In this document: piece by piece, positions 35,623-46,506 of the stretch
Numbering within the stretch: position 1 is the stretch's first letter
Layout of the letters: each line of letters opens with the position of its first letter
Assembly (NCBI RefSeq): GCF_001942335.1
Contig: NZ_MKKH01000011.1
Coordinates: 62,001-126,000 of the forward strand
DNA from: Cellulosimicrobium sp. CUA-896
GTDB taxonomy: Bacteria > Actinomycetota > Actinomycetes > Actinomycetales > Cellulomonadaceae
Length of the DNA stretch: 64,000 bases
Direction: 5' to 3'
Position numbers and translations under genes: made by a program
The notes under the pieces: generated by a model
The model's input: only the letters and a program-made list of their open reading frames with translations
Database searches by the model: none
What the model was told of the DNA's origin: nothing

Positions 35623-36605
35623 GCACCACCCCGTCCGAGCACCCGTCCGAGCACCCGTCCGAGCACGCACCCGAGCACCGGTCCGGCTTCGCCTGTCTCG
35701 TGGGGCGCCCCAACGCCGGCAAGTCGACGCTGACCAACGCGCTCGTCGGCCAGAAGGTCGCCATCACCTCCGGCCGGCCGCAGACGACGCGCCACACGAT
35801 CCGGGGCATCGTCCACCGCGCGGACGCCCAGCTCGTCCTCGTGGACACCCCGGGGCTGCACCGACCGCGCACGCTGCTCGGCGAGCGGCTCAACGACCTC
35901 GTGCGCGAGACGTTGACGGAGGTCGACGTCATCGCTTTCTGCCTGCCCGCGGACCAGAAGATCGGCCCGGGCGACCGGTTCATCGCGAACGAGCTCGCCG
36001 AGGTCCGGCGCGGGCGGCACCGCACGCCCGTCGTCGCCGTCGTGACGAAGGCCGACCTGGTGGACCGCGGCACGCTCGCCGCGCACCTCCTCGCGGTCGA
36101 CGCGCTGGGGGAGCAGGCGGGCGGGTGGGCCGACATCGTCCCGGTCTCCGCGCAGGACGGGTACCAGGTGGACGTGCTCACCGACGTGCTGGTCTCCCAC
36201 CTGCCGGAGGGTCCCGAGCTCTACCCGGGCGGCGAGCTCACGGACGAGCCGGAGGCCGTCATGGTCGCCGAGCTCGTGCGGGAGGCCGCCCTCGAGGGCG
36301 TGCGCGACGAGCTCCCGCACTCGCTCGCGGTGCAGGTCGAGGAGATCGTGCCGCGCGAGGGCAGCGGCGACGAGCGGTCCGGCCGCCCGCCGTTGCTCGA
36401 CGTGCGCGTCAACCTGTTCGTCGAGCGCGACAGCCAGAAGGCGATCGTCATCGGGCGCGGCGGCTCGCGCCTGCGCGACGTCGGGACGCGCGCGCGGCGC
36501 GGGATCGAGGCGCTGCTCGGCGCGCGCGTCTACCTCGACCTGCACGTGAAGGTCGCGAAGGACTGGCAGCGCGACCCCAAGCAGCTGCACCGCCTGGGCT
36601 TCTGA
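35619..36605 (+). CDS. era: GTPase Era
   Basis: A 328-residue GTPase required for 16S rRNA folding and 30S assembly. G1 is GRPNAGKST, the switch region GRPQTTRHTIRG, G3 DTPGLH and G4 TKAD; the KH domain near the C-terminus has VIGRGGSRLRDVGTRARR. The N-terminus carries an extra Thr/Pro/Ser/Glu/His stretch with three PSEHP-like repeats (residues 4-18) encoded by 12-bp DNA repeats, not part of the standard fold. The GTG start overlaps the upstream stop. Confidence 0.96.
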   Translation: MSTTPSEHPSEHPSEHAPEHRSGFACLVGRPNAGKSTLTNALVGQKVAITSGRPQTTRHTIRGIVHRADAQLVLVDTPGLHRPRTLLGERLNDLVRETLTEVDVIAFCLPADQKIGPGDRFIANELAEVRRGRHRTPVVAVVTKADLVDRGTLAAHLLAVDALGEQAGGWADIVPVSAQDGYQVDVLTDVLVSHLPEGPELYPGGELTDEPEAVMVAELVREAALEGVRDELPHSLAVQVEEIVPREGSGDERSGRPPLLDVRVNLFVERDSQKAIVIGRGGSRLRDVGTRARRGIEALLGARVYLDLHVKVAKDWQRDPKQLHRLGF

Positions 36606-36650
36606 CCGGCGGCCGCCCCGCGGGTGGCTGGCCAGGGGGGCGGCGCGACG

Positions 36651-36656
36651 TACGAT
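36651..36656 (+). promoter_or_regulatory. Leaderless promoter -10 of the alpha/beta-hydrolase gene
   Basis: TACGAT, 6 nt before the GTG at 36663. Confidence 0.5.
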
Positions 36657-36662
36657 GCCCCG

Positions 36663-38336
36663 GTGACGTTCCGGACCGCCGCGACGACGGCTGCTCTCGC
36701 GGTCGTGCTGGCGGTCGTCGGCGCCGTGACCGGTCCCCAGTGGGACCCGCAGCCGGTCGCCGAGCACCTCGAGCCCGCGACGTCGGACACCACGATCGGC
36801 GGGCAGCCCTCCGGCGGCGTGGACGGGATCGGGACGTACGACGTGCGCGAGACGCCCGTGACGGTCCGCCTCGACGGCACGAGCGTCGGCGGCATCCTCC
36901 GCGAGCCGGTCGGGGCCGACGGCGACCGGCCGGGCATGGTGTTCGTGCACGGCGCCGGCACGGGGAAGGCGACGGAGGCCTTCGTCGAGGTCGCGACCGA
37001 GCTCGCGAGCGCCGGCGTGGTCACGCTCGTGCCCGACAAGCGTCTCGACACCTACACGACCCGGCACCGCGACTACGCGGAGATGGCCCAGGACTACGCG
37101 CGCTCCGTGGAGCTCCTGCGCGAGCGCCCGGGCGTCGACCCGGACGCGGTGGGGGTGTACGGGGAGTCGGAGGGCACCTGGATCGTGCCGGTCATGGCGG
37201 CGCAGGACCCGCGCATCGCCTTCAGCGTGCTCGTCTCGGCGCCCGTCGTGCCGCCGCGGGAGCAGGCGGCGTTCGCCGTCGACAGCTACCTGCGCAACAC
37301 GGACGTGCCGCACGGCGTGTTCCGGGCGATCCCGCGGGCCGTCGGCATGGCCATCCCCGGCGGCGGCTTCGAGTACGCGGACTTCGACGTCGAGCCGTAC
37401 CTGGAGGAGCTCTCGCAGCCCGTGCTCGTCGTCTACGGCACGGCCGACCCGTCCATGCCGGTCGAGCAGGGGGCGCGCCAGGTGCTCGACGCGACCGCCG
37501 ACCAGCCCGGGGCGGGGACGACGGTGCGCTACTACGACGGGGCGAACCACGGCATCAAGGTCGGCGAGGAGCTGGTGCCGCAGTTCCCGCGCGACGTCGC
37601 CGCCTGGGTGCAGTCGTTGCCGGCCAGCGCCGACGCGCCGCCCCAGGTCGCCGGGGCGCAGCCGAACCAGCAGTACCTCGCCGGCCCGGTCCCGACACCG
37701 CGGTGGCTCGGCAACGGGGACCTGTTCGTCGCCCTCGTCGTGGCCGCGGTCGGGGTGCTCGTCCTCGGCCCGCTCGTGCGGTCCGCGGCGGTGCTGGTGG
37801 GCCGGCTGCGGCGCGTCGTCGGCCGCACGGTGCGCCCGACGGGGCTTGCACCCGGCGTGCGGTGGCCGCTGCTGGCACTCGGCGTGGGCGCCATCGCGAC
37901 GACGGTCGGGCTCGTCGTCTACCTGCTGGCCGTCGCGCGGCTGGCCCTCGACTACGAGAAGGACGCCTGGGTCGTGCAGGGCGGCTGGGTCGCGGTGCGG
38001 CTGGCGGGTCTCGCGACGCTCGTCGCTGCGGCGCAGCTCCTCAACCGCTGGCTCGAGCTCCGTGCCGGTCGCCGCACGGTCCGGCTCGACCACCGCCCCG
38101 GCCACGGGACGGTCGACCGCCCCGAGGACCCGGCGCGCGACGGCCCCGAGGACCCGACGGGCGACCGCCCCGAGGACCGCACCGACGACCGCCGCGGCGC
38201 GGCCGCCCACGGACCGGTCGCGGTGAGCCTCGCGCAGGGCGTCTCCGCCCGCGTGATGCTCGGCTGCGTGCTCGTCGGCACGACCGTCCTGCTCGTCGTC
38301 CTCGCGTACTGGGGCGTGTACCAGCTCGGGATCTGA
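36663..38336 (+). CDS. Alpha/beta hydrolase fused to a C-terminal membrane domain
   Basis: A 557-residue protein. A signal-anchor (residues about 6-24) precedes an alpha/beta-hydrolase domain with the oxyanion segment MVFVHGAGTGKATE, the nucleophile elbow VGVYGESEGTW (GxSxG-like, here GESEG), the acid in VVYGTADPSMPV and the catalytic histidine in YDGANHGIKVGEE. After residue about 335 come four hydrophobic segments separated by a charged Pro/Asp/Glu-rich repeat (units of RPEDP or DRPED, about residues 480-510). The protein therefore appears to display a hydrolase outside the membrane. Substrate unknown; the domain resembles dienelactone-hydrolase or acyl-peptidase types. The GTG start is set by the -10 hexamer. 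Confidence 0.8.
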   Translation: MTFRTAATTAALAVVLAVVGAVTGPQWDPQPVAEHLEPATSDTTIGGQPSGGVDGIGTYDVRETPVTVRLDGTSVGGILREPVGADGDRPGMVFVHGAGTGKATEAFVEVATELASAGVVTLVPDKRLDTYTTRHRDYAEMAQDYARSVELLRERPGVDPDAVGVYGESEGTWIVPVMAAQDPRIAFSVLVSAPVVPPREQAAFAVDSYLRNTDVPHGVFRAIPRAVGMAIPGGGFEYADFDVEPYLEELSQPVLVVYGTADPSMPVEQGARQVLDATADQPGAGTTVRYYDGANHGIKVGEELVPQFPRDVAAWVQSLPASADAPPQVAGAQPNQQYLAGPVPTPRWLGNGDLFVALVVAAVGVLVLGPLVRSAAVLVGRLRRVVGRTVRPTGLAPGVRWPLLALGVGAIATTVGLVVYLLAVARLALDYEKDAWVVQGGWVAVRLAGLATLVAAAQLLNRWLELRAGRRTVRLDHRPGHGTVDRPEDPARDGPEDPTGDRPEDRTDDRRGAAAHGPVAVSLAQGVSARVMLGCVLVGTTVLLVVLAYWGVYQLGI

Positions 38337-38360
38337 CACGCGCGCGGTCGGCGCCCTGCC

Positions 38361-38366
38361 TACAGT
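38361..38366 (+). promoter_or_regulatory. Leaderless promoter -10 of the PQQ-like repeat gene
   Basis: TACAGT, 6 nt before the GTG at 38373. Confidence 0.5.
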
Positions 38367-38372
38367 GGAGAG

Positions 38373-39863
38373 GTGAGGCGGCGTCGGCTCTCGCGGGACG
38401 ACGGGGCGCGCGCCCGGGGCGGGGCAGGCGGGTCCACGGACGAGCACGCCGAACCGCTGACCGTGGAGCTCCTGGCCCTCGACCTCGACCTCGAGCCGGC
38501 GTCCGAGGCCGATCCCGCCCCGGACGGACCGCACGAGGTCGGCGGACCAGGTGACGCGGACGGCGTCGACGCGACCGGCGCCGCGCCCGGGCGGGGGAGC
38601 GGGCGGCCCGCGCACCGTGCCGCCTGGGCCGTCGTCGCGGTCCTCCTCGCCCTCGCCGGGTCGGTCGTGGCCACCACCGTGGCCGACGGCGCCCGCACCG
38701 TCGACGTCGCGGCGCTCTCCGGCGGGCTGGAGCCCCTCGGGTCCCCGCCCTCGGTCGCGTGGTCGGTCCCCGTCGACCCGCGCGGCGGCGTCGTGGTCGC
38801 ACCCGGCGCGGTGGTCACGCTCGACGGTCGGCTCACCGCCCACGCGCTCGACGACGGGCGGCCGGTCTGGCGCTCGGAGCGGCTCGACGAGGCGGCGGCG
38901 TGCCTGCCGGGGCCGGAGCGCGTCGCGCAGGACGTCATCGTCTGCCTCGCCCCCGTCCGCGAGGCGGGCCGGCTCCGGCTGACGGTCGTGCGCGCGGACA
39001 CCGGTCGCACGGCCGGGTCCCGGGTCGTCGACGTGGCCGGGGACGCGATCGCGCCCGTGGGCGAGGCCGACGTCGTCCGGGCGCGCCTGTCGGGCCGGGA
39101 CGTCGTCGTCACCCGCGAGGACGCCGCGACGGGGGCCCCGCGGTGGGAGCGTCGGCTCGAGCACGACCGCGTCACACGGGCACGTCTGGCCGCGCGCGCG
39201 CCGCAGCCCGGCGTCGCGCTCGACGTGTCTCGCGGGGTCGTCGCGCTCGTCGCCCCGGGCGTCGTCGCGACGTTCACCGAGGACGGCGCACCGATCGAGG
39301 ACGGCCAGATCTGGACCGTCGTGCGGATGCCCGACGGCCGGTACGTCGGCACCGCGTACGGGAGCGGCACGGCGAGCGTCTTCTCGGCGGACGGGCAGGA
39401 GTCGTTCCGGTTCCGGGGCCGGGCGCTCGAGGCGCCCCTCAGCGACGGATCGGTGCCGGGCGTGCTCCTCGCGAACACCTTCGGGGGCGTGGCCGGGGTC
39501 GACGCCGCGACCGGGGCTCCGGTGTGGACGCTGCCGGTCAGCGCCTACCGGGCGGTGCTGCGGCTCGACGGCCTGGCCGTGCTCGAGAGCGAGACCACGT
39601 ACCACGCGGTCGACGTCGAGACCGGGCAGCAGCGGTGGGCCGTGCGGCTGCCGGACCGGGGCCGCTGGCCCGCGCTCACGGACGGGCGCTCGCTCGTCGT
39701 CACGCACGCGCGGCACGGGCGGCCGCCGGAGCTCGTCTCCCTCGCGCTCGACGACGGTGCGGTCGAGTGGCGGTGGCCCGTCCCGGACGGCACGTACCAC
39801 GTCTTCACCGCGCAGGGCAGGCTCTTCCTGCTGGGCGGCGACCGGCTGACGGCCGTGTCGTGA
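38373..39863 (+). CDS. Membrane-anchored PQQ-like beta-propeller protein
   Basis: A 496-residue protein with an acidic cytoplasmic head of about 85 residues, one membrane helix (AAWAVVAVLLALAGSVVATT) and an extracellular domain of PQQ-like or outer-membrane-assembly-like blade repeats. Typical blade signatures are LTAHALDDGRPVWRSERL, GVDAATGAPVWTLPVSAYR and AVDVETGQQRWAVRLPD. Such propellers usually act as binding scaffolds rather than enzymes; PQQ binding is not implied. It follows the hydrolase gene on the same strand after 36 nt but has its own -10 hexamer. Confidence 0.8.
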   Translation: MRRRRLSRDDGARARGGAGGSTDEHAEPLTVELLALDLDLEPASEADPAPDGPHEVGGPGDADGVDATGAAPGRGSGRPAHRAAWAVVAVLLALAGSVVATTVADGARTVDVAALSGGLEPLGSPPSVAWSVPVDPRGGVVVAPGAVVTLDGRLTAHALDDGRPVWRSERLDEAAACLPGPERVAQDVIVCLAPVREAGRLRLTVVRADTGRTAGSRVVDVAGDAIAPVGEADVVRARLSGRDVVVTREDAATGAPRWERRLEHDRVTRARLAARAPQPGVALDVSRGVVALVAPGVVATFTEDGAPIEDGQIWTVVRMPDGRYVGTAYGSGTASVFSADGQESFRFRGRALEAPLSDGSVPGVLLANTFGGVAGVDAATGAPVWTLPVSAYRAVLRLDGLAVLESETTYHAVDVETGQQRWAVRLPDRGRWPALTDGRSLVVTHARHGRPPELVSLALDDGAVEWRWPVPDGTYHVFTAQGRLFLLGGDRLTAVS

Positions 39864-39976
39864 GGACCGCCGACCGCCCGGTTGAGCCGCTCGTGATGAA
39901 CCGGTAGAAACGGTCGGGGCGGTCATGCCCGGCGCGTGTGCGGCCCGCACCGTGCGACAGGCGTAGGGAGTGCACG

Positions 39977-41999
39977 ATGACCAACGACACGGGAGCGGCC
40001 GGCGAGCCGCAGACCCAGGCGGCCGAGCCCGGGACCGGCCGGAACCCGGCGGACGCCGGAGACGCCACGCCCGGCACGCCGCCGGACGAGGAGACGCGGA
40101 CCGGTCCGGCTGCCGCGCCCGGCGACCCGGACGACCGCGGGCAGGCTCCCGTCTCGCCGTTCGCCGGGATCCCGGTCAGCGACTACGTGCGCGACGGGGT
40201 CGCCGCCGTCCTGCTCCTCGTGTCGTTCGCGCTCCCGTGGGACGTCGCGCACCGGGCGTCGGACAAGGTCGAGGTCGTGCTCCTGACGATCCTGTCGCTG
40301 CTCACGCTCGCGCTGCCGTACCTGGCGCGCGCCGGCGTGCTGCCGACGACGTGGACCGTCCACACGACCCGCCGCGCCCGCCTCTTCGCCAACGCCCCGT
40401 ACGTCCTGCTCGTGGCGGTCTATCTCGTCGTCGACCTCGTCGGCGGCGGCGACCTCACGGACGGGTGGGGAGGCGTCGGGTCGGCGGTCGGCCTCGGCCT
40501 CGCTGGTGCTCTCCTCGCGGCCCAGCCGCGCCAGTCCGAGCTGGGTCCCGAGGAGCTGGACCGCGACGTCTCGAGCCGGTGGCTGCGCGTCCTGGCGGTG
40601 CTCGGCGCGGTCCTCGTCGTGACGACGGTCCTGACGGTCGTGCTCACGGTCACGGGCACGGACCTCATCGGTGCCGTGGGCGTACTCCTCGTGCTGCTCG
40701 GCGCGGTGCTCGTCGTCGCGCTCGCCGGCCTGCCGACGCTCGGCACGTGGCGGCGGTCCGAGGCGGCGCGCCTCACGCTGGTCGGCCTCGGTATCGCCCT
40801 GGCCGCCACGTTCGTCCTCGGCTCCGGGAACAACGGCATCCTGACGTTCGAGAGCACGCACCTCGGCCGGTTCGGTCTCGTCCTCGTCCCCGCGCTCGCG
40901 GCCGTGGCGTCGTCCCCGGCGGTGCACCGGGCGATGACGCCGGCCCCGGCCAGCCGGACCTGGGTCGGCGTCGCGGTGCGCGGCTCGACCTCGTCGCGGT
41001 CGTCGCCGGTTACCTCGCGCTGAGCGGTGTGCTGGACCTGGCCGACGGCCGGCGTGGGGCGCCCGTCGTCCTGTCCGTCGTCCTCGGGCTGCTCGTCGTC
41101 GCGTCGCCCTGGTCGCCCGACGCTCGCTCGCGCGCGACGCCGCCACCGGGCGGCCGCTCGCCCTCGGGGCGGCGGGCGTCGTCGCCGTGCTGGGCATCGT
41201 GCTGCTCGTCGTGACCGCGAACCGGGTCCGCCTCGGCGGCGGCGTCGAGCACGTGCTGCTCGCGTTCGGCCTCCCGCTGCTCGCCGCGTACGCCCTGACG
41301 GTGCCGCGCGAAATCCGCGCGTACTTCGCCGAGCACCGGCCCGCCCCCGCGGCCACCGGTGCGGACGCGGAGCGCGCCTACGTCTGGCAGCCGCCGGCCC
41401 CGAAGGCGCCGCGGCCCGCCCGGCCGAGCGCGACCGCGGGCGCCGCCGGGGCGTACCCGACCCCCGACGCCGCCTCCGGCGCCGTGCCGGTCCAGACGAT
41501 CCACCCCGAGCGCAGCGGCTACGCGGCGCGGCCCGGGCTGACGCCCGTCGACGCGCAGACCACGGCCGTCCTCCCGGCCTACCCGGACGAGGCGCAGCAC
41601 GCGCCCGGCCAGCAGGGCTACGACCAGCAGGGGTACGGCCAGCAGGGGTACGGCCAGCAGGGGTACGGCCAGCAGGAGTACGGCCGGCAGGCCTCGCCGG
41701 ACGAGACGGCGCCGATGCAGGCGTACGCGCCGTCGCAGGGCTCTCCCTACGCCCCGCAGCAGTACGCGAGCCCGGGGCAGACGTCGCAGGGCTTCGCGCC
41801 GCAGCAGCCCGGGTTCACCGCGGAGCAGGCGCTCGACCCGTCGACCCCGCTCGAGGTCCTCGCGCAGATCGTGCAGGACGCGCCGCACCTGCGGCCCCAG
41901 GTGGCCTCCAACCCGTCGACGTACCCCGCCCTGCTGGAGTGGCTCGGCAACCTCGGCGACCCCGCCGTCGACGCCGCGCTGCGGGCACGGCGCGGTTGA
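39977..41999 (+). CDS. Membrane protein with GYGQQ repeats and C-terminal variant leucine-rich repeat (two frame breaks here)
   Basis: About 674 residues after restoring two bases. The N-terminal 60 residues are disordered. About 8-10 hydrophobic helices span residues 75-430. A long Pro/Ala/Gln-rich region follows, including four to five GYGQQ/EYGRQ units, and the protein ends with a domain (EQALDPSTPLEVLAQIVQD through LRARRG) that matches the actinobacterial variant leucine-rich repeat type. Breaks lie near 40983 (GYLALSGVLDLADG continues in another frame) and near 41122 (LARDAATGRPLALGAAGVV in the third). The ATG follows TAGGGAGTG. The architecture suggests a scaffold at the membrane; function unknown. 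The C-terminal half alone could be taken for a separate gene starting at 41187, but no promoter or ribosome-binding site supports that. Confidence 0.7.
41616..41690 (+). repeat. Five tandem 15-bp repeats (GYGQQ units)
   Basis: Units at 41616, 41631, 41646, 41661 and 41676; the middle three are identical (GGGTACGGCCAGCAG). They encode Gly-Tyr-Gly-Gln-Gln-type units. Copy-number change would stay in frame. Confidence 0.85.
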
Positions 42000-42012
42000 T
42001 CCGCCGCCCCGC

Positions 42013-42056
42013 GGGCACGTCCGACGGCGCTCGGTGCCGCGCCGTCGGACGTGCCC
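42013..42056 (+). terminator. Strong terminator upstream of the leuA leader
   Basis: A perfect 18-bp stem (42013-42030 with 42039-42056) and an 8-nt loop, 14 nt after the preceding stop codon. It separates the membrane-protein gene from the leuA transcription unit. Confidence 0.85.
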
Positions 42057-42094
42057 GGTGGGCGGACGTCGGCGACGCACGCCGGGGGCGGGGG

Positions 42095-42100
42095 TACAGT
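42095..42100 (+). promoter_or_regulatory. Promoter -10 of the leuA transcription unit
   Basis: TACAGT, 6 nt before the GTG of the leader peptide at 42107. Transcription should begin at the leader-peptide start codon. Confidence 0.6.
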
Positions 42101-42106
42101 GACTGC

Positions 42107-44000
<1,894 letters not shown>

Positions 44001-44060
44001 CGCGCCGCCAGTCCCGCCTCGTGCGCTCGCACCGTCGCCCGGCGGTGAGGTCGCCGCGAA

Positions 44061-44161
44061 GGCGGGGCCGGGGCGGAGCGGCGGGTCGTGGCGGGCCTGG
44101 CGGGAGCGGCCGAGGGACGAGGCCGCGGATGGTAGACTCGCCGCTCCGCCCCGGCCCTGCC
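44061..44161 (+). terminator. 27-bp inverted repeat between leuA and recO
   Basis: Arms 44061-44087 and 44135-44161 match at 25 of 27 positions as DNA, and both differences become G-U pairs in RNA, so all 27 positions could pair. The 47-nt loop is GC-rich and ends with TA of a TAGACT hexamer (44133-44138). It is the probable leuA transcription end. A promoter inside the right arm is possible. Confidence 0.6.
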
Positions 44162-44214
44162 GTCCCAACGCCGCCCCGACGCTCCGCCCGGTCGGTCACG
44201 TGGGTGCGATGCGG

Positions 44215-44220
44215 GACAAT
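44215..44220 (+). promoter_or_regulatory. Possible leaderless -10 of recO
   Basis: GACAAT, 6 nt before the GTG at 44227. It differs from TANNNT at the first base; the TAGACT at 44133-44138 is an alternative with a leader of about 80 nt. Confidence 0.35.
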
Positions 44221-44226
44221 GGCGAC

Positions 44227-44976
44227 GTGGTCCTCTACCGAGACGACGCGATCGTCCTGCGCGCCCAGAAGCTGGGCGAGGCGGACCGCATCGTCACCCT
44301 GCTGACGCGCGAGCACGGGAAGGTGCGCGCCGTCGGCAAGGGGGTGCGGCGCACGTCGTCGCGCTTCGGCGCGCGGCTGGAGCCGTTCATGGTGGTCGAC
44401 GTGCAGCTCCACGCCGGTCGTTCGCTCGACACGGTGACGCAGGTGGAGACCGTCGGCCCGTACGCGCGGCGCATCTGCGAGGACTACGCCCTGTACACGG
44501 TCGGCACGGTGATGCTGGAGACGGCCGAGCGGCTCGTCGCGGCGGAGCGCGAGCCGGCGGTGCAGCAGTACTGGCTCCTCGCCGGTGCGCTGCGGGCGCT
44601 GTCCGACCGCGCGCACGCGCCGAACCTCGTGCTCGACTCGTACCTGCTCCGCGCGCTCGCCGTGGCCGGGTGGGCGCCGACGTTCACCGACTGCGCACGG
44701 TGCGGCGAGCCGGGTCCGCACCACGCCTTCGCCGTCGCGCAGGGCGGCGCCGTGTGCTCGCGGTGCCGCCCGCCGGGGTCGACGGCGCCCGCGCCCGAGA
44801 CCTTCACCCTGCTCGCCGCGCTGCTGGCGGGGGAGTGGGACGTCGCCGACGCGTCCGACGCCCGGCACCGCAAGGAGGCGAGCGGCCTCGTCGCCGCCTA
44901 CGGCCAATATCACCTGGAGAGAACGTTGCGATCACTGCGCATGGTGGAGCGGGACGACGTGCGGACGGACGCCTGA
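44227..44976 (+). CDS. recO: DNA repair protein RecO
   Basis: RecO loads RecA with RecR at gaps and anneals strands. This 249-residue protein has an N-terminal OB fold ([20 protein letters not shown]), a helical middle, and the zinc-finger cysteines CARCGEPG and CSRCRPPG (two CxxC pairs). The GTG is chosen because it directly precedes the conserved [10 protein letters not shown]; the stop overlaps the uppS ATG (TGATG). recO-uppS is a conserved actinobacterial pair. Confidence 0.93.
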   Translation: MVLYRDDAIVLRAQKLGEADRIVTLLTREHGKVRAVGKGVRRTSSRFGARLEPFMVVDVQLHAGRSLDTVTQVETVGPYARRICEDYALYTVGTVMLETAERLVAAEREPAVQQYWLLAGALRALSDRAHAPNLVLDSYLLRALAVAGWAPTFTDCARCGEPGPHHAFAVAQGGAVCSRCRPPGSTAPAPETFTLLAALLAGEWDVADASDARHRKEASGLVAAYGQYHLERTLRSLRMVERDDVRTDA

Positions 44977-45770
44977 TGGGCCGCACGCACCCGGTGGTCC
45001 CGCCGTTCCCGCACCCGTCCGGAGCGCGTCCGCCCGCGATCCCGCGTCAGTTCGTGCCGGAGCACGTGGCGGTCGTCATGGACGGCAACGGCCGGTGGGC
45101 CAACGCGCGCGGCCTGCCCCGCACGGCGGGGCACGAGGCCGGGGAGGCGGCGCTGCTCGACGTCGTGGCGGGCGCGATCGAGATCGGCGTCCGGCACGTG
45201 TCGGCGTACGCGTTCTCGACGGAGAACTGGAAGCGCTCGCCCGACGAGGTCCGCTTCCTCATGGGCTTCAACCGCGACGTGATCCGCCGTCGCCGCGACG
45301 AGATGGACTCCTGGGGCGTGCGGGTGCGCTGGGCCGGCCGACGGCCGCGGCTGTGGACGTCGGTGATCAAGGAGCTGGAGGTCGCCGAGCAGCAGACGCA
45401 GGACAACGACGTCTGCACGCTGACGATGTGCGTCAACTACGGCGGGCGCGCCGAGATCGCCGACGCCGCCGCGGCGATCGCGCGCGAGGCGGCGGCGGGC
45501 CGGCTCGACCCGGCCAAGGTCTCCGAGCGGACGGTGCAGAAGTACCTGGACGAGCCCGACCTGCCCGACGTCGACCTGTTCCTGCGCAGCTCCGGCGAGC
45601 AGCGCACGTCGAACTTCATGCTGTGGCAGGCCGCGTACGCCGAGCTCGTCTTCCTGCCCGAGCCGTGGCCGGACGTCGACCGCCGGCACCTGTGGCGCGC
45701 CGTCGAGGAGTACGCGCGCCGCGACCGTCGCTACGGCGGCGCCGTCGACGCGGTCGGCACGACGGGCTGA
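44976..45770 (+). CDS. uppS: Polyprenyl diphosphate synthase (UppS family)
   Basis: Cis-prenyltransferase that makes the lipid carrier for cell-wall synthesis by adding isopentenyl units. The 264-residue protein has [21 protein letters not shown] (catalytic Asp, diphosphate-binding Gly-Arg), [28 protein letters not shown] and the C-terminal [13 protein letters not shown]. In actinobacteria this protein may be a Z-decaprenyl or undecaprenyl synthase; chain length cannot be told here. It overlaps recO by 1 nt. Confidence 0.94.
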   Translation: MGRTHPVVPPFPHPSGARPPAIPRQFVPEHVAVVMDGNGRWANARGLPRTAGHEAGEAALLDVVAGAIEIGVRHVSAYAFSTENWKRSPDEVRFLMGFNRDVIRRRRDEMDSWGVRVRWAGRRPRLWTSVIKELEVAEQQTQDNDVCTLTMCVNYGGRAEIADAAAAIAREAAAGRLDPAKVSERTVQKYLDEPDLPDVDLFLRSSGEQRTSNFMLWQAAYAELVFLPEPWPDVDRRHLWRAVEEYARRDRRYGGAVDAVGTTG

Positions 45771-45788
45771 GGAGCCCCTCGCCCGGCG

Positions 45789-46477
45789 TCAGGGCACCGC
45801 CGGCGCGCCGTCCGCGAGCGCGAGGAGCCGGTCCGCGAGCTCGGCGGGGCGGCTCAGCGCGACGAGGTGCCCGCCCGGCATCTCCTGGACGTCGAGGCCG
45901 AGCCGGTCACGCGTCACCGCGCGCTGGAAGGAAGGCGGGAAGAGGCGGTCGTCGCGGCCCTGGAGCACCACGGTCGGGACGTCGGGCCACGCCGGCGCGG
46001 GCCACGGCTCGGCGAACGAGCGCGCCGACGGGGCGCGGTCCTCGCCGGCCAGGGTGCGGGCCGTGACGTCGACCGGGACGTCGTGGAAGAAGTCCCGCAC
46101 CGGGTCGAACGGCCCGAGACCGGCCGCGGTCCGCGCGTCGTCGTGACCGGTGGCGTCCCACCACGACCCGCCGCTCTCGCCCGGGTGCGGGACCATCGGG
46201 TTGAGGAGCACGAGGAGGCGGACCGGGACGCGGTGGGCGAGGAGCCCGCCGACGTACGCGCCCATGGACTGCGCGACGACGACGGGCGCCCCGGGGACCG
46301 GTGCCGCGTCGAGCGTCGCCTGCGCGACGTCGGTCAGCTCGTCCCAGCCGAGACGCTCGTCGTGCTGGGGGAGGTCGACGGGCAGCGGGGTGTGCCCGCG
46401 CGAGGCGAGCTCGGGCGCGAGGCGCTGCCAGTACCCGGGGTGCCGCCCGCGCCCGGGACGAGGAGGAAGGTCGTCAT
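45789..46477 (-). CDS. Alpha/beta-fold hydrolase (frameshifted here)
   Basis: About 229 residues after restoring one base. The N-terminal oxyanion region TFLLVPGAGG lies in one frame and the remainder (YWQRLAPELASRGHTPLPVD, nucleophile elbow VVAQSMGAYVGG, PTVVLQGRDDRLFPP, histidine in MPGGHLVALSRP) in another. The break is near 46442 (GGCACCCC, probably GGCCACCCC, giving PGAGGHPGYWQRL). It is a soluble serine-hydrolase-type protein of unknown substrate. It begins 30 nt after the DedA-like gene on the same strand, so it may be the last gene of the zinc operon. Confidence 0.78.
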
Positions 46478-46506
46478 GCAGCGGGGACCGGCCGGTCGGG
46501 CCGGAC

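Noticed and set aside
33977..38554. One continuous plus-strand frame of 1,525 codons covering CNNM, the era region and beyond
   Set aside because: Only the first part encodes CNNM. The rest is an out-of-frame reading of era and the hydrolase, opened by the one-base loss near 35512.
35007..39950. A 1,647-codon open frame on the minus strand opposite the CNNM, era, hydrolase and propeller genes
   Set aside because: It is a by-product of the high GC content. The translation is Arg/Gly/His/Asp-rich without any domain, and the plus strand holds recognisable genes with proper starts.
41616..41690. CRISPR-like array
   Set aside because: The 15-bp units are contiguous, without spacers, in frame and inside a coding sequence.
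41187..41999. A separate gene encoding only the repeat and LRV region
   Set aside because: No ribosome-binding site or promoter precedes it, and the upstream frame joins it after one-base corrections to make one membrane protein.
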